Counted from the first letter of the stretch, positions 5,828 through 13,243 are shown. The stretch is 20,232 bases of DNA from an uncultured Bacteroidales bacterium (GCA_937892255.1 CALAUL010000047.1:1-20232), one strand, 5' to 3'. Notes: generated from the sequence alone by a model not told the origin. Program-made: numbers and translations.

Positions 5828-6886
5828 TCAGATTATCAACATAGCATCGCCATAAGGTCCGATCTTATAACCCTCTTTCATGGCTACTTCGTAGGCATTG
5901 AGTACATGCTTAAATCCGCCAAAAGCACAAACCATCATCAAGAGAGTAGAATGCGGTTCGTGGAAGTTGGTAATCATAGATGTTGCTACCTGAAAGTCGT
6001 GCGGAGGGAAGATGAACTTGTTGGTCCAACCTTCATAGGGCTTGATATGGCCCATAGTCGACACGGTACTTTCGAGAGTTCGCATGACCGTAGTACCGAC
6101 AGCGCACACTTGACGTTTGTTGTCTTTAGCTCTGTTGACAATCTCACATGCCTCATCGTTGACGAAAATCTGTTCAGACTCCATCTTATGCTTTGTCAGG
6201 TCTTCGACATCTACGGGTTTGAAGGTGCCTAAACCGACGTGCAATGTTATGTTGGCAAAGTCGACACCCTTTATCTCCAGACGTTTCATAAGTTCGCGGC
6301 TGAAATGCATACCTGCGGAGGGAGCCGCAACAGCGCCTTCGTTCTTAGCGAAAATGGTTTGGTATGCTTTTTCATCTTCGGGCATTACCTCGCGAGTGAT
6401 ACAGTCGGGGAGGGGAGTTCGTCCGAGGCGATACAATTCGGCTTTAAATTCCTCATCGTTACCGTCATAAAGGAAGCGCAACGTACGACCTCTGCTTGTA
6501 GTATTGTCAATGACTTCGGCGACCATATTGCTATCTTCACCGTTGACACTGAAATACAACTTATTACCTATACGTATTTTACGTGCCGGATCAACAAGGA
6601 CGTCCCACAAATGTTGGTCATGATTAAGTTCTCTTAGCAGAAAGACCTCAATCATGGCTCCTGTTTTTTCCTTGTTGCCATACAGACGAGCGGGGAAGAC
6701 TTTAGTGTCATTAAAGACCATGACATCTTTGTCATCGAAATAGTCCAGAACATCTTTAAATGTGCGATGTTCTATTTCGCCTGTCTCCTTTTTGAGCACA
6801 AGCAGACGCGCTTCATCACGCTCTTTTGGTGGCAACTGTTGCACAGCACCTTCCGGCAATTTGTAGGCAAACTCTGAAAGTTTCAT
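5828..6886 (-). CDS. queA: S-adenosylmethionine:tRNA ribosyltransferase-isomerase
   Basis: QueA (EC 2.4.99.17) transfers and isomerises the ribose of S-adenosylmethionine onto preQ1 at position 34 of GUN-anticodon tRNAs, giving epoxyqueuosine; cytoplasmic. The 352-residue length is normal. Family landmarks are the start 'KLSEFAYKLPEGAVQQLPPKERDEARLLVL' region, 'DVMVFNDTKVFPARLYG', 'GAMIEVFLLRE', 'NEGAVAAPSAGMHFS', 'ITLHVGLGTFKPV' and 'GWTNKFIFPPHDFQVATSMITNFHEPHSTLLMMVCAF'-like C-terminal stretches. It is the last gene of the operon, 5 bp after truB. The tRNA-Asn(GTT) encoded at 10630-10703 belongs to the tRNA class that receives queuosine. Assignment is secure. Confidence 0.97.
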   Translation of the reverse strand: MKLSEFAYKLPEGAVQQLPPKERDEARLLVLKKETGEIEHRTFKDVLDYFDDKDVMVFNDTKVFPARLYGNKEKTGAMIEVFLLRELNHDQHLWDVLVDPARKIRIGNKLYFSVNGEDSNMVAEVIDNTTSRGRTLRFLYDGNDEEFKAELYRLGRTPLPDCITREVMPEDEKAYQTIFAKNEGAVAAPSAGMHFSRELMKRLEIKGVDFANITLHVGLGTFKPVDVEDLTKHKMESEQIFVNDEACEIVNRAKDNKRQVCAVGTTVMRTLESTVSTMGHIKPYEGWTNKFIFPPHDFQVATSMITNFHEPHSTLLMMVCAFGGFKHVLNAYEVAMKEGYKIGPYGDAMLII

Positions 6887-6891
6887 ATATG

Positions 6892-7599
6892 TTATACTTT
6901 ACTGTGTTTTTCCATTTTATCGAGCAGAGCGAGGAATTCTTCCACACTTTGAGTGTCCTCTTTTCGCACATCACCTACAGCCGTTCGTTCGAGGGCTATC
7001 AGATGTCCGCCGCTTTCGAGAGCCAATCCCAAGTCACGTGCTATAGAGCGTATATATGTGCCTTTGCTACATCTGATACGCAGTGTGACATCGGGCAATG
7101 CTATTTTCTCAATTTCGATGTTGTGTATCGTTATCTTGCGACTCTTGAGTTCTACTGTCTCGTCGCCTTTGCGGGCATATTCGTATGCACGTTTACCGTC
7201 AATCCTTATGGCTGAGAACATTGGCGGCACTTGGTCTATCTCGCCTGTGAAGTGTTTCTGCAAGACCTCTTTGACCTTTTCGTGTGTGATATGCTCATAA
7301 GGATATGTGGCGTCTATATCTTTTTCGAGGTCGTACGATGGTGTTGTGGCTCCCAAACGGATAGTTGCAAGATACTCTTTATCATGCCCCATATACTCCT
7401 CTATGCGCTTTGTGGCCTTACCCGTACATATTATCACCACGCCTGTTGCCAAAGGGTCTAATGTGCCGGCATGTCCAACCTTTATCTTTTTTATGCCAAG
7501 TTTTGTCTTGAAGTTGTATCGTATCTTGTTGACCACATCGAACGACGTCCACCCCAAAGGCTTGTCGATATATAGAACCTCTCCTGCTACAAAATCCAT
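6892..7599 (-). CDS. truB: tRNA pseudouridine(55) synthase
   Basis: TruB (EC 5.4.99.25) converts U55 in the T-loop of tRNAs to pseudouridine. The 235-residue product opens with 'VLYIDKPLGWTSFDVVNKIR' and has the catalytic motif 'GHAGTLDPLATGVV' with the nucleophile D48. It also has 'KEYLATIRLGATT', 'QVPPMFSAIRIDGKRAYEYAR' and 'IRCSKGTYIRSIARDLG', all standard for the family. It is slightly short because it lacks a C-terminal PUA-type extension, which is usual in Bacteroidales. ATG 7599 follows the uppP stop by 8 bp; queA begins 5 bp downstream, so translation is probably coupled. Confidence 0.97.
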   Translation of the reverse strand: MDFVAGEVLYIDKPLGWTSFDVVNKIRYNFKTKLGIKKIKVGHAGTLDPLATGVVIICTGKATKRIEEYMGHDKEYLATIRLGATTPSYDLEKDIDATYPYEHITHEKVKEVLQKHFTGEIDQVPPMFSAIRIDGKRAYEYARKGDETVELKSRKITIHNIEIEKIALPDVTLRIRCSKGTYIRSIARDLGLALESGGHLIALERTAVGDVRKEDTQSVEEFLALLDKMEKHSKV

Positions 7600-7607
7600 A
7601 TCCTATC

Positions 7608-8456
7608 TTACAATATTTCAAGTGGATAACCCATTAGCAATAGAGCAAGTATCACTCCTCCTACTACTATTCTGTACCAGCCAAATAGTTTGAAGCCGTA
7701 CTTCGACACGAAGTTTATGAAGAACTTTATGGCAAGCAGAGCGACAACAAATGCAACGATGTTCCCGACAACAAGTGTTGCCATATTGTTGACTATTATA
7801 TCCATTCCGCCTTCTTTGAGTATGAGTTTGAGTACGCTATATCCGGTGGCGGCAAACATGGTGGGCACAGCGAGGAAGAATGAAAATTCGGCTGCTGCTT
7901 TGCGTGTCAGTTTGTTTGCCATACCGCCGACAATGGTAGCCATAGAGCGCGATACTCCGGGTATCATGGCAATACACTGAGCAAGGCCTATCATGAAGGC
8001 TTTCCTCTCTGTCATGATATCGTCGCCTGATGGTTTGTTGAAAATCTTATCAACGAAGAGCATCAATACGCCACCTACAACGAGCATTATTGCAACTACC
8101 ATCACGTTCTCCAAGAGAGAATCTATCAAGTCGCCAAAGACGACGCCCAATACCGCTGCAGGAATGAATGCGATGAGGAGTTTCCAGTAGAAGTCGTATT
8201 TGTGTATGAGACGTTTAAACAAAGAAGCTCCGTCGGGTGCAGGTTCGCGGTTCATGATGAAGAAGCGTTTCCAGTACAGACATACGACGGAAAGAATAGC
8301 TCCAAATTGTATGATAACGGTAAATGCTTTCACATAGTCGGTCGTCTCAACGCCCAACAAATTTTGTGTTATTATCATGTGTCCGGTAGACGACACGGGC
8401 AAGAACTCGGTAAGACCTTCTACGATAGCAATGACAATTGCTTCAAACAAACTCAT
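7608..8456 (-). CDS. uppP: Undecaprenyl-diphosphatase
   Basis: UppP/BacA (EC 3.6.1.27) dephosphorylates undecaprenyl diphosphate at the membrane, recycling the lipid carrier for peptidoglycan and surface polysaccharides; overexpression gives bacitracin resistance. The 282-residue polytopic protein has both signature motifs: 'EGLTEFLPVSSTGHMII' (13-29, with the catalytic Glu and His) and 'PGVSRSMATIVGGM' (165-178, with the catalytic Arg). About eight hydrophobic segments are visible. Its ATG overlaps the stop codon of the DUF3098 gene (ATGA), so translation is coupled; truB follows after 8 bp. The placement ties lipid-carrier recycling to FtsX in one operon. Confidence 0.97.
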   Translation of the reverse strand: MSLFEAIVIAIVEGLTEFLPVSSTGHMIITQNLLGVETTDYVKAFTVIIQFGAILSVVCLYWKRFFIMNREPAPDGASLFKRLIHKYDFYWKLLIAFIPAAVLGVVFGDLIDSLLENVMVVAIMLVVGGVLMLFVDKIFNKPSGDDIMTERKAFMIGLAQCIAMIPGVSRSMATIVGGMANKLTRKAAAEFSFFLAVPTMFAATGYSVLKLILKEGGMDIIVNNMATLVVGNIVAFVVALLAIKFFINFVSKYGFKLFGWYRIVVGGVILALLLMGYPLEIL

Positions 8457-8713
8457 TCTTTATCCTCTTTTACACTTTCGTTACTCTTTGCCATTATGGC
8501 ATATATCTCAAAGATAAACCCTGCCAATACAATCATCGGTGCAAGTGTTATCTGTCTGAATCCGTAAACCTCTTCTTTAAAAACGTTAGGATCGGTGCTT
8601 CCCGTCTCTACCATAAGCACAAAGCCGAGCACGATTATAGCAAAACCGATAGCAAGCAGTATATAGTTTTTCTTGCCTAATGCTAAATCAAATTTTGATT
8701 CACTTTTTTTCAT
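8453..8713 (-). CDS. DUF3098 small membrane protein
   Basis: An 86-residue protein with two membrane segments: 'NYILLAIGFAIIVLGFVLMV' (about 16-36) and 'ITLAPMIVLAGFIFEIYAIM' (about 54-74). Between them is the conserved 'TGSTDPNVFKEEVYGFR' loop of DUF3098, and the tail is charged. The function is unknown. It is almost always next to ftsX and uppP in Bacteroidales, suggesting a role in division or envelope synthesis. The ATG at 8713 (MKKSESKFDLALGKKNY) is chosen. The longer frame to 8839 would run back into ftsX, and its extra residues are unlike the family. It lies 29 bp after ftsX and overlaps uppP by 4 bp (ATGA). Confidence 0.92.
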   Translation of the reverse strand: MKKSESKFDLALGKKNYILLAIGFAIIVLGFVLMVETGSTDPNVFKEEVYGFRQITLAPMIVLAGFIFEIYAIMAKSNESVKEDKE

Positions 8714-8742
8714 TGTATATTTAGTGTTATGTGATGATTTAT

Positions 8743-9621
8743 TTACACGTACAAATCTGCTGTTCTGACGTTGAGATAACGATTGACAGATACGAGTGTT
8801 GAGATAAGCGTCATAAGGATTCCGACAGCGAATACACACGCAAAGAGAATAATCACGACATATATATTATCAAAACTTATCACACCAGACAATTCATGAG
8901 CCAAGAGATATATCACCGAAGCAATGAGCACATTGGCTATAAGTCCGCCTATTATACCCTGCATAAGGCTACTGCCTACAAACGGACGTCGGATAAAGTT
9001 GTTGGTTGCTCCTACAAGCTGCATGGTACGAATCAAGAATCGTTTAGAGTATACCATCAGACGCACCGTATTGTTGATGAGTGTCACCGAAACCAAAAGC
9101 ATAAGACCCGAGAAACAGAAAAGTACCAACGATATTTTGTTGATATTTTCGTTTATGAGGTATACCATATCTTTTCTGTAGTGTACTTCTTTTACTTCCG
9201 GATAGTCTTTTATGAGATTTTCGACCTGTTGCATACCTTCAGGAGTAGCATAATCGGCATAAAGTTTCACATCAATTGACGATAGTAACGGATTGTAACC
9301 AAGGAACTCTACGAAATCTTCTCCCAGTTCTTGTTTCATCTGTTCAGCAGCACGTTCTTTGTCCAAGTACGACACTGACTTCACCATTGCAGAAGCCGAC
9401 AAAGCCTTTTCCATCTTACGAACTTCTGCCTCTCGTGCATCATCGTAGAGCATCACGGTAAGACCTAAGTTCTCCTTCACGTAGGTTGAGAGTCTGTTAG
9501 CATTTAAAACCAACAGTCCTATCATTCCCAAAAGGAACAATACGAGTGCAATACTTATCGTAGTGGTAAAATACGAACTACGTAGTTTTCTTACTGCTGC
9601 TTTGTTGTTTTGTTTAGCCAT
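8743..9621 (-). CDS. ftsX: FtsX-like cell-division permease
   Basis: FtsX is the membrane partner of the ATPase FtsE. It sits at the divisome and activates peptidoglycan hydrolases or their regulators through its extracytoplasmic loop. The 292-residue protein has the usual layout: short N-terminus ('RKLRSSYFTTTISIALVLFL', TM1 at about 18-42) and an ectodomain at about 43-160 ('LGLTVMLYDDAREAEV', 'SVSYLDKERAAEQMKQELG', 'NPLLSSIDVKL'). Three more TM segments follow, with 'RTMQLVGATNNFIRRPF' between TM2 and TM3, typical of FtsX. ftsE is not in the window; in Bacteroidales it is often elsewhere. It is the first gene of a five-gene operon, with a good promoter 22 bp upstream. The M23 peptidase at 15770 is a possible downstream target, but this is only inference. 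Confidence 0.95.
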   Translation of the reverse strand: MAKQNNKAAVRKLRSSYFTTTISIALVLFLLGMIGLLVLNANRLSTYVKENLGLTVMLYDDAREAEVRKMEKALSASAMVKSVSYLDKERAAEQMKQELGEDFVEFLGYNPLLSSIDVKLYADYATPEGMQQVENLIKDYPEVKEVHYRKDMVYLINENINKISLVLFCFSGLMLLVSVTLINNTVRLMVYSKRFLIRTMQLVGATNNFIRRPFVGSSLMQGIIGGLIANVLIASVIYLLAHELSGVISFDNIYVVIILFACVFAVGILMTLISTLVSVNRYLNVRTADLYV

Positions 9622-9642
9622 ATAATATCCCTATTCTAACCG

Positions 9643-9672
9643 CAAAAGTACACTACTCTTTTGCTTTTTCAA
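9643..9672 (-). promoter_or_regulatory. Bacteroidetes-type promoter of the ftsX-queA operon
   Basis: On the minus strand, TTG (9672-9670), exactly 19 nt, then TACTTTTG (9650-9643), a full match to TAnnTTTG. The predicted transcription start is near 9636, giving a leader of about 15 nt to the ftsX ATG at 9621. Confidence 0.8.
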
Positions 9673-9828
9673 TATGATTAACAATAATTAACGACACAAT
9701 AGTCATCTCACTCTCTATCATTTCAGCCGACGATTGGCTGAGAGGCCATAATGAGGATTGCCTCGATAATATTTCACCACCTTGCTTATTGCATATTGCG
9801 TGTATATAACGGTGACATGCATAAAATC

Positions 9829-10530
9829 TTAGCATGTCAAACGGACTAAATATTGGCAGTTGTCGTCCTCGTAAATCTTTTCACATTTAAAGCCTATCCC
9901 GGCAGCCACAGCCTCGAGGGTGTCATAGTCAACAAAGAGCCAAGGGAAAGCATCTCCTTTCTCGCCGGCATAACTCATGGTATATGTCAGTTCGCCATAG
10001 TAGTCATCGTTAAGGTCTATCATCACGCTGCCGTCTTCATCTTCGTAGAGGTATAGCAAGTCGGAACTATCCATCAGCAGTTGTCCTCCTTCGTTAAGGA
10101 GAGATTTAGCTTTTGTGAGGAACGTCGGGAGGTTTGACATCGATCCGGCAATGCCTGCACCATTCATGAGCATCAGCAAGGTGTCGACGCACGGACCGTC
10201 ATAAGTGTAGAAATCAGCCACCGAAGCACACCTGACGCCACGTTGGAGCATTACCTCAACAGCCCCTTCGGATATATCTATGGCTCTGACATCAATGCCC
10301 TTCTCTTGCAAACAGAGTACATGGCTTCCCGAACCTGCTCCTACGTCGAGGGTAGCTCCTTTGCACAAGTTAAGAGCTTTACGCTCTATCTCACTCATCT
10401 CCGACCATGTACGAAAGAACACCTTTATAGGCCAATACTCTGTCTCAGCCTTATCGCTTTCTACTTTAAATTTGGCATTGTGTTTACCTTTTTGATAGGC
10501 TTTTAAGCCCTTTCCGTATACATCGTTCAT
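9829..10530 (-). CDS. Class I SAM-dependent methyltransferase, substrate unknown
   Basis: A 233-residue cytoplasmic protein with a Rossmann-like methyltransferase core. Motif I is 'LDVGAGSGSHVLCLQ' (61-75), followed by 'GIDVRAIDISEGAVEVM', where the acidic residue binds the SAM ribose. After 'VDTLLMLMNGAGIAGSMSNL' and 'SLLNEGGQLLMDSSDLLYLY' comes a C-terminal substrate region rich in Asp and Tyr. The N-terminal 'EYWPIKVFFRTWSEMSEIER' is typical of a Bacteroidales group of small methyltransferases without known substrate. It is transcribed separately from ftsX, 207 bp downstream. The ATG at 10530 is supported by the start of the conserved sequence. A weak promoter-like CACTTTTG lies at 10575-10568, just after the tRNA terminator. 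Confidence 0.88.
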   Translation of the reverse strand: MNDVYGKGLKAYQKGKHNAKFKVESDKAETEYWPIKVFFRTWSEMSEIERKALNLCKGATLDVGAGSGSHVLCLQEKGIDVRAIDISEGAVEVMLQRGVRCASVADFYTYDGPCVDTLLMLMNGAGIAGSMSNLPTFLTKAKSLLNEGGQLLMDSSDLLYLYEDEDGSVMIDLNDDYYGELTYTMSYAGEKGDAFPWLFVDYDTLEAVAAGIGFKCEKIYEDDNCQYLVRLTC

Positions 10531-10582
10531 GATAAATAGTATTTTCTTCGAGCCATGTGAGACACAGCAAAAGTGAGATAAT

Positions 10583-10621
10583 GAAAAAAACAGAGCAGAA
10601 CCTCTCTCGATGTCCTGCTCT
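10583..10621 (-). terminator. Intrinsic terminator after tRNA-Asn
   Basis: On the minus strand, arms AGAGCAG (10621-10615) and CTGCTCT (10598-10592) enclose a 16-nt loop. One base later comes TTTTTTTC (10590-10583). It starts 9 bp after the tRNA's 3' end. Confidence 0.75.
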
Positions 10622-10629
10622 CAATTCTG

Positions 10630-10703
10630 CTCTCCAGGTAGGACTTGAACCTACGACCTACGGATTAACAGTCCGCCGCTCTAACCAACTGAGCTACTAG
10701 AGA
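10630..10703 (-). tRNA. tRNA-Asn(GTT)
   Basis: A 74-nt cloverleaf on the minus strand. The acceptor stem is TCTCTAG with CTGGAGA (one T-G pair), with discriminator G. U8 and A9 precede a D-arm with GCTC/GAGC. The anticodon arm CGGACTGTTAATCCG has GTT in the loop, and the T-arm is GTAGG-TTCAAGT-CCTAC. The 3' CCA is not encoded and must be added. The GUU anticodon is a queuosine substrate, so QueA encoded in the same window acts in its modification pathway. It has its own promoter and terminator. Confidence 0.97.
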
Positions 10704-10738
10704 GTACAAATCAGTGTTTAATATTTCTAAATACAGCA

Positions 10739-10768
10739 CAAAGATACGGTGCTTTTTCTAAATTACAA
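10739..10768 (-). promoter_or_regulatory. Promoter of tRNA-Asn
   Basis: On the minus strand, TTG (10768-10766), 19 nt, then TATCTTTG (10746-10739), a full match to TAnnTTTG. The predicted start is near 10732, 29 nt before the mature tRNA's 5' end. Confidence 0.8.
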
Positions 10769-10832
10769 TAGTCGTTCCACAAAAAAATAGATGTTTTGCA
10801 TTTATTAACAATGACGTTATTGTTCAAATGTG

Positions 10833-11990
10833 CTATATCTGACAGAGGACAACTCTCATTACTGTTCCCTTGCCTATGTCTGTACTTCTGACAAATATCT
10901 TTCCTTTGTGATATTGTTCTATAATGCGTTTGCTAAGTGAAAGGCCTATTCCCCAGCCACGTTGCTTTGTTGTAAAGCCGGCTTTAAATATCTGCCGAGA
11001 CATCTTCTTATTCATACCCTTGCCTGTGTCTGTTATATCAATGGCAAGTCGGCCTGAATCTTCAAGGAGTCGCACCGTTAGTTGACCTCTGCCTTCCATG
11101 GCATCGATGCTGTTGCGACAAAGGTTCTCAATAACCCAACCTATCAACACAGTATTATGCGGAGTATTGACTTTCCTGCCTTCAAAGTCGTTGACAAAAG
11201 AGATGTCAATATTCTGGGAAGCTCGTCGACGCAGATAGTCTACGATATGAGATATTGTAGCGGCAATATCGTTGCTATCAAATTCGGTGTTCGAGCCAAT
11301 CTTGGAGAAACGTTCGGCAATGTTGCTTAGTCGGCGTATATCTTCTCCTATTCCCTTTGCCACCTCATTGCGGTCAATATCTGTATCTTCGAGCAACTCT
11401 TTCCAGCCTTCAAGGGCAGTTATAGGCGTTCCGAGCTGATGTGCCGACTCTCGGGCCAGTCCTATCCAAACTTTATCTTGTTCGCTCTTATTGGCTTTGC
11501 TTATCACCATATAAGCGAAGATAACAAAGAACAGCACCATGCCTAAACTGATGATAGGCATATATGAGAGTTGTTTGAGCAAATGAGAATCGGAGTAGTA
11601 CAGCAATTGTTTTTCGCCTGTCTCTAACGGTATCTCTATCATGTGACCCTCTGTGCGCATTTGAGCGAGAATCTCATTTTTCTCCTCTTTGGGAATGACA
11701 TCATCACCAATAGACAAATTGCGGTCAAGGATTATTCTCCCCTCGGAATCGGTGACAATGACAGGAATAGTGGTATTGTCTTGTACCGTTTGCAAGAGGA
11801 GCTTCATGACATCGCCATCGATAGAGTTGGAAGTGGCAAGCAGACTCGTTGCCATTGCCCAACGCGTCATATTTTTGTTCTCCTCCTCTTTCAGACGCTT
11901 CGAGAAGACAAACGAGAAGATAATAATTCCTAAACATATTGCGCTTGCGAATGTTATCAGTAGGAGTCTATTTATTTTTGTTTTAAGCAT
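10833..11990 (-). CDS. Sensor histidine kinase, orphan
   Basis: A 385-residue inner-membrane kinase of a two-component system. TM1 is at about 9-30, a small periplasmic sensor at about 31-142, and TM2 at about 143-163. A HisKA-like segment follows with 'ARESAHQLGTPITALEGW' (phospho-acceptor H184), and then the ATPase domain. That domain has an N-box 'ENLCRNSIDAM' (289-299), G1 'DTGKGM' (321-326), an F-box region 'FKAGFTTK' and G2 'GWGIGLSLSKRI' (345-356). The 'HQLGTPI' H-box is a common Bacteroidales variant. The sensor contains 'PVIVTDSEGRIILDRN', which reads like a small PAS/CACHE-type strand pair. No response regulator is encoded nearby, so the partner is elsewhere. Signal unknown. Confidence 0.94.
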   Translation of the reverse strand: MLKTKINRLLLITFASAICLGIIIFSFVFSKRLKEEENKNMTRWAMATSLLATSNSIDGDVMKLLLQTVQDNTTIPVIVTDSEGRIILDRNLSIGDDVIPKEEKNEILAQMRTEGHMIEIPLETGEKQLLYYSDSHLLKQLSYMPIISLGMVLFFVIFAYMVISKANKSEQDKVWIGLARESAHQLGTPITALEGWKELLEDTDIDRNEVAKGIGEDIRRLSNIAERFSKIGSNTEFDSNDIAATISHIVDYLRRRASQNIDISFVNDFEGRKVNTPHNTVLIGWVIENLCRNSIDAMEGRGQLTVRLLEDSGRLAIDITDTGKGMNKKMSRQIFKAGFTTKQRGWGIGLSLSKRIIEQYHKGKIFVRSTDIGKGTVMRVVLCQI

Positions 11991-12066
11991 ATCTTATGTA
12001 TAAACAAGTGTAGGCATTCGTTGTATCTGCACGATACAGAAGAACGATAAGATATAATGTCGGCAG

Positions 12067-12074
12067 TAAAGATA
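12067..12074 (-). promoter_or_regulatory. Weak candidate -7 box for the histidine kinase gene
   Basis: TATCTTTA on the minus strand differs from TAnnTTTG in its last base. A TTTCG at 12098-12094 lies about 19 nt upstream as a poor -33 element. It would give a start near 12060 and a leader of about 70 nt containing the small hairpin at 12022-12038. Confidence 0.35.
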
Positions 12075-12157
12075 CAAACACTATGCGAATTAACGAAACA
12101 TCGGGAGATGTCATGATGCAAACCCAATGATATATAGTGGCATTTCCAATGTTGTAC

Positions 12158-12201
12158 CTACGGTGACGCTACGGTGTAGCTACGGTGACGCTACGGGGCG
12201 A
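12158..12201. repeat. 11-bp direct tandem repeat, four units
   Basis: Consecutive 11-bp units begin at 12158, 12169, 12180 and 12191: ctacggtgacg, ctacggtgtag, ctacggtgacg, ctacggggcga. Units 1 and 3 are identical, so it can also be read as a 22-bp repeat. It is non-coding and GC-richer than its surroundings. It could be a protein-binding array, a remnant of a mobile repeat, or slippage. Confidence 0.8.
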
Positions 12202-12252
12202 CATTGACTGTTTTGAAGAGTCCGAAAGATAGACGATGAATGAGGTAAACAT

Positions 12253-12286
12253 AAAAAAGCCAGTGTGCCGTCACCGACAACCTGAC
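12253..12286 (-). terminator. Imperfect hairpin with T-run, minus strand
   Basis: Minus-strand arms GTCAGGTTGTCG and CGGCACACTGGC pair over 11 positions with one bulge on each side, around a GTGA loop. TTTTTT follows. No annotated gene ends directly before it, which is why a small transcription unit is proposed. Confidence 0.6.
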
Positions 12287-12371
12287 TCCCAAAATCAATC
12301 AATCTATCTATTTATGAAAAGCTATTTCTTCTAATCAAAAGCAACGATAAGGTTTATTTTCTTCATCGTTT
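12253..12371 (-). ncRNA. Candidate short transcript: leader peptide or small RNA
   Basis: A compact unit on the minus strand. A consensus -7 box TACCTTTG (12385-12378) predicts a start near 12371. An 11-codon frame follows (ATG 12366 to TAG 12333-12331, MKKINLIVAFD). The unit then ends in an imperfect hairpin of 11 bp (arms 12286-12275 and 12270-12259, loop GTGA) and six T (12258-12253). The whole RNA would be about 120 nt. It could be a small RNA, or an attenuator-like leader for something once downstream; the next gene on this strand, the histidine kinase, starts 260 bp later. The -33 element is weak. Confidence 0.4.
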
Positions 12372-12377
12372 ACATTG

Positions 12378-12385
12378 CAAAGGTA
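12378..12385 (-). promoter_or_regulatory. Consensus -7 box of the small transcription unit
   Basis: TACCTTTG fits TAnnTTTG fully and is followed by C, as in many Bacteroidetes promoters. No TTG lies at 19-21 nt upstream, so strength is uncertain. Confidence 0.45.
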
Positions 12386-12682
12386 GGCAATTAAATAGTA
12401 TAGTTTTGTTAATCACAGTCGGTTGTTGGTTAAAAGAGTATATATCAGTTAAAGCATGTGAAAATTGAGTTTGTTTGGGCACGATAAGGGAGATCAACGA
12501 GCAGATTTGTTAATGTTAGTTTGCAATATTTATCCGTATTTCACGCTATGGAGAAGTGGCTTGGTCATAGAGGAAGAAGGATTGTTGTCTGGAAATGTTA
12601 GAGGCTGTTTAAAAAGTATTGCGAAAATATAATTGAAGAGCAAGGAGGTGATAATGGACTTGTGAAGGGCTAAGAATAGAGT

Positions 12683-13201
12683 TTACAAGTCGACTATCAT
12701 AGAGTCGTGAATACGCCATATTTTGCTGTTGTCATCAGATTGTCGAGCCAATGTGGCAATAGATTGATGTAGCACCGGGTGTTCCCAATCAGCCCAAAAT
12801 TCGAGCATAGGCTGAAGTACAAAATTGCGTCGGTGCATCAGTGGGTGAGGGATTGTCAGTCGGGGTGTGGAGATAACCTCATCGTTGCAGAAGATGATAT
12901 CGATGTCGATAGAGCGCGATTCGTAGTAGCCGTCAATGGTTTTGTGAGTACGTCCCAAGCTCTGTTCGACATTTTGCAGAAAGGTCAGCATTTCGAATGG
13001 TGGCAAAGGGCTTTTTACTTCGGCAACCATATTTCGAAAGAGGTCTGCTGAAGCAAAGCCCCATGCCTCGCTGACGTATATCTCGGAGCATCGCACGACT
13101 TCGTGTCCTGCTTTTTTCACGGATTCTAAAGCCATGCGGAAATTTGCATCTACATTGCCGATATTGCCTCCCAATGAAAGTATGTATGTATAAGTTGCCA
13201 T
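12683..13201 (-). CDS. folK: 2-amino-4-hydroxy-6-hydroxymethyldihydropteridine diphosphokinase
   Basis: HPPK (EC 2.7.6.3) transfers diphosphate from ATP to 6-hydroxymethyl-7,8-dihydropterin in folate synthesis; cytoplasmic. The 172-residue length is normal for a stand-alone enzyme. Motifs are 'YILSLGGNIGN' at the start, 'SEIYVSEAWGF', 'NMVAEVKS', 'SLGRTHKTIDGYYESRSIDIDII' with the Mg-binding D-x-D, and 'TIPHPLMHRRNFVLQPM'. It is the last gene of the MATE operon, 42 bp after the cytidylate kinase-like gene. In many Bacteroides genomes, as I recall, folK follows queA instead, so its position here may be a rearrangement. Confidence 0.96.
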   Translation of the reverse strand: MATYTYILSLGGNIGNVDANFRMALESVKKAGHEVVRCSEIYVSEAWGFASADLFRNMVAEVKSPLPPFEMLTFLQNVEQSLGRTHKTIDGYYESRSIDIDIIFCNDEVISTPRLTIPHPLMHRRNFVLQPMLEFWADWEHPVLHQSIATLARQSDDNSKIWRIHDSMIVDL

Positions 13202-13243
13202 TATGATTGTTTGCTCGTTTGAATGGTGTTTCTGTCGTTAAAA

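Larger units (their letters stand above)
11991..12682. other. 690-bp gene-free region between folK and the histidine kinase
   Basis: No reading frame longer than a few dozen codons looks real here. It holds a weak candidate promoter for the histidine kinase (12067-12074), an 11-bp tandem repeat (12158-12201) and a small promoter-to-terminator unit (12253-12385). Also present is an isolated 'aggctgtttaaaaagt' (around 12602-12617), half of a hairpin type seen in this order. A short hairpin at 12022-12038 (6-bp arms) lies in the kinase leader. The rest, about 12390-12680, shows nothing I can support. Confidence 0.6.

Noticed and set aside
9723..9743. Short inverted repeat (tcagcc / ggctga) after the methyltransferase gene
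   Set aside because: Only 6 bp with no T-run on either strand, so not called a terminator.
9653..9835. Minus-strand 60-codon frame between the methyltransferase and ftsX
   Set aside because: It overlaps the ftsX promoter elements, shows no domain or conserved pattern, and lacks a start signal beyond a chance ATG overlapping the previous stop.
10814..10831. Near-palindrome aacaat...attgtt after the histidine kinase gene
   Set aside because: AT-rich, with a mismatch on the minus strand and no T-run behind it; weak as a terminator.
12642..12665. Perfect Shine-Dalgarno sequence (AAGGAGGTGAT) before ATG on the plus strand
   Set aside because: The frame is only ATG GAC TTG TGA. This order rarely uses Shine-Dalgarno sites, and no promoter precedes it; likely coincidence.
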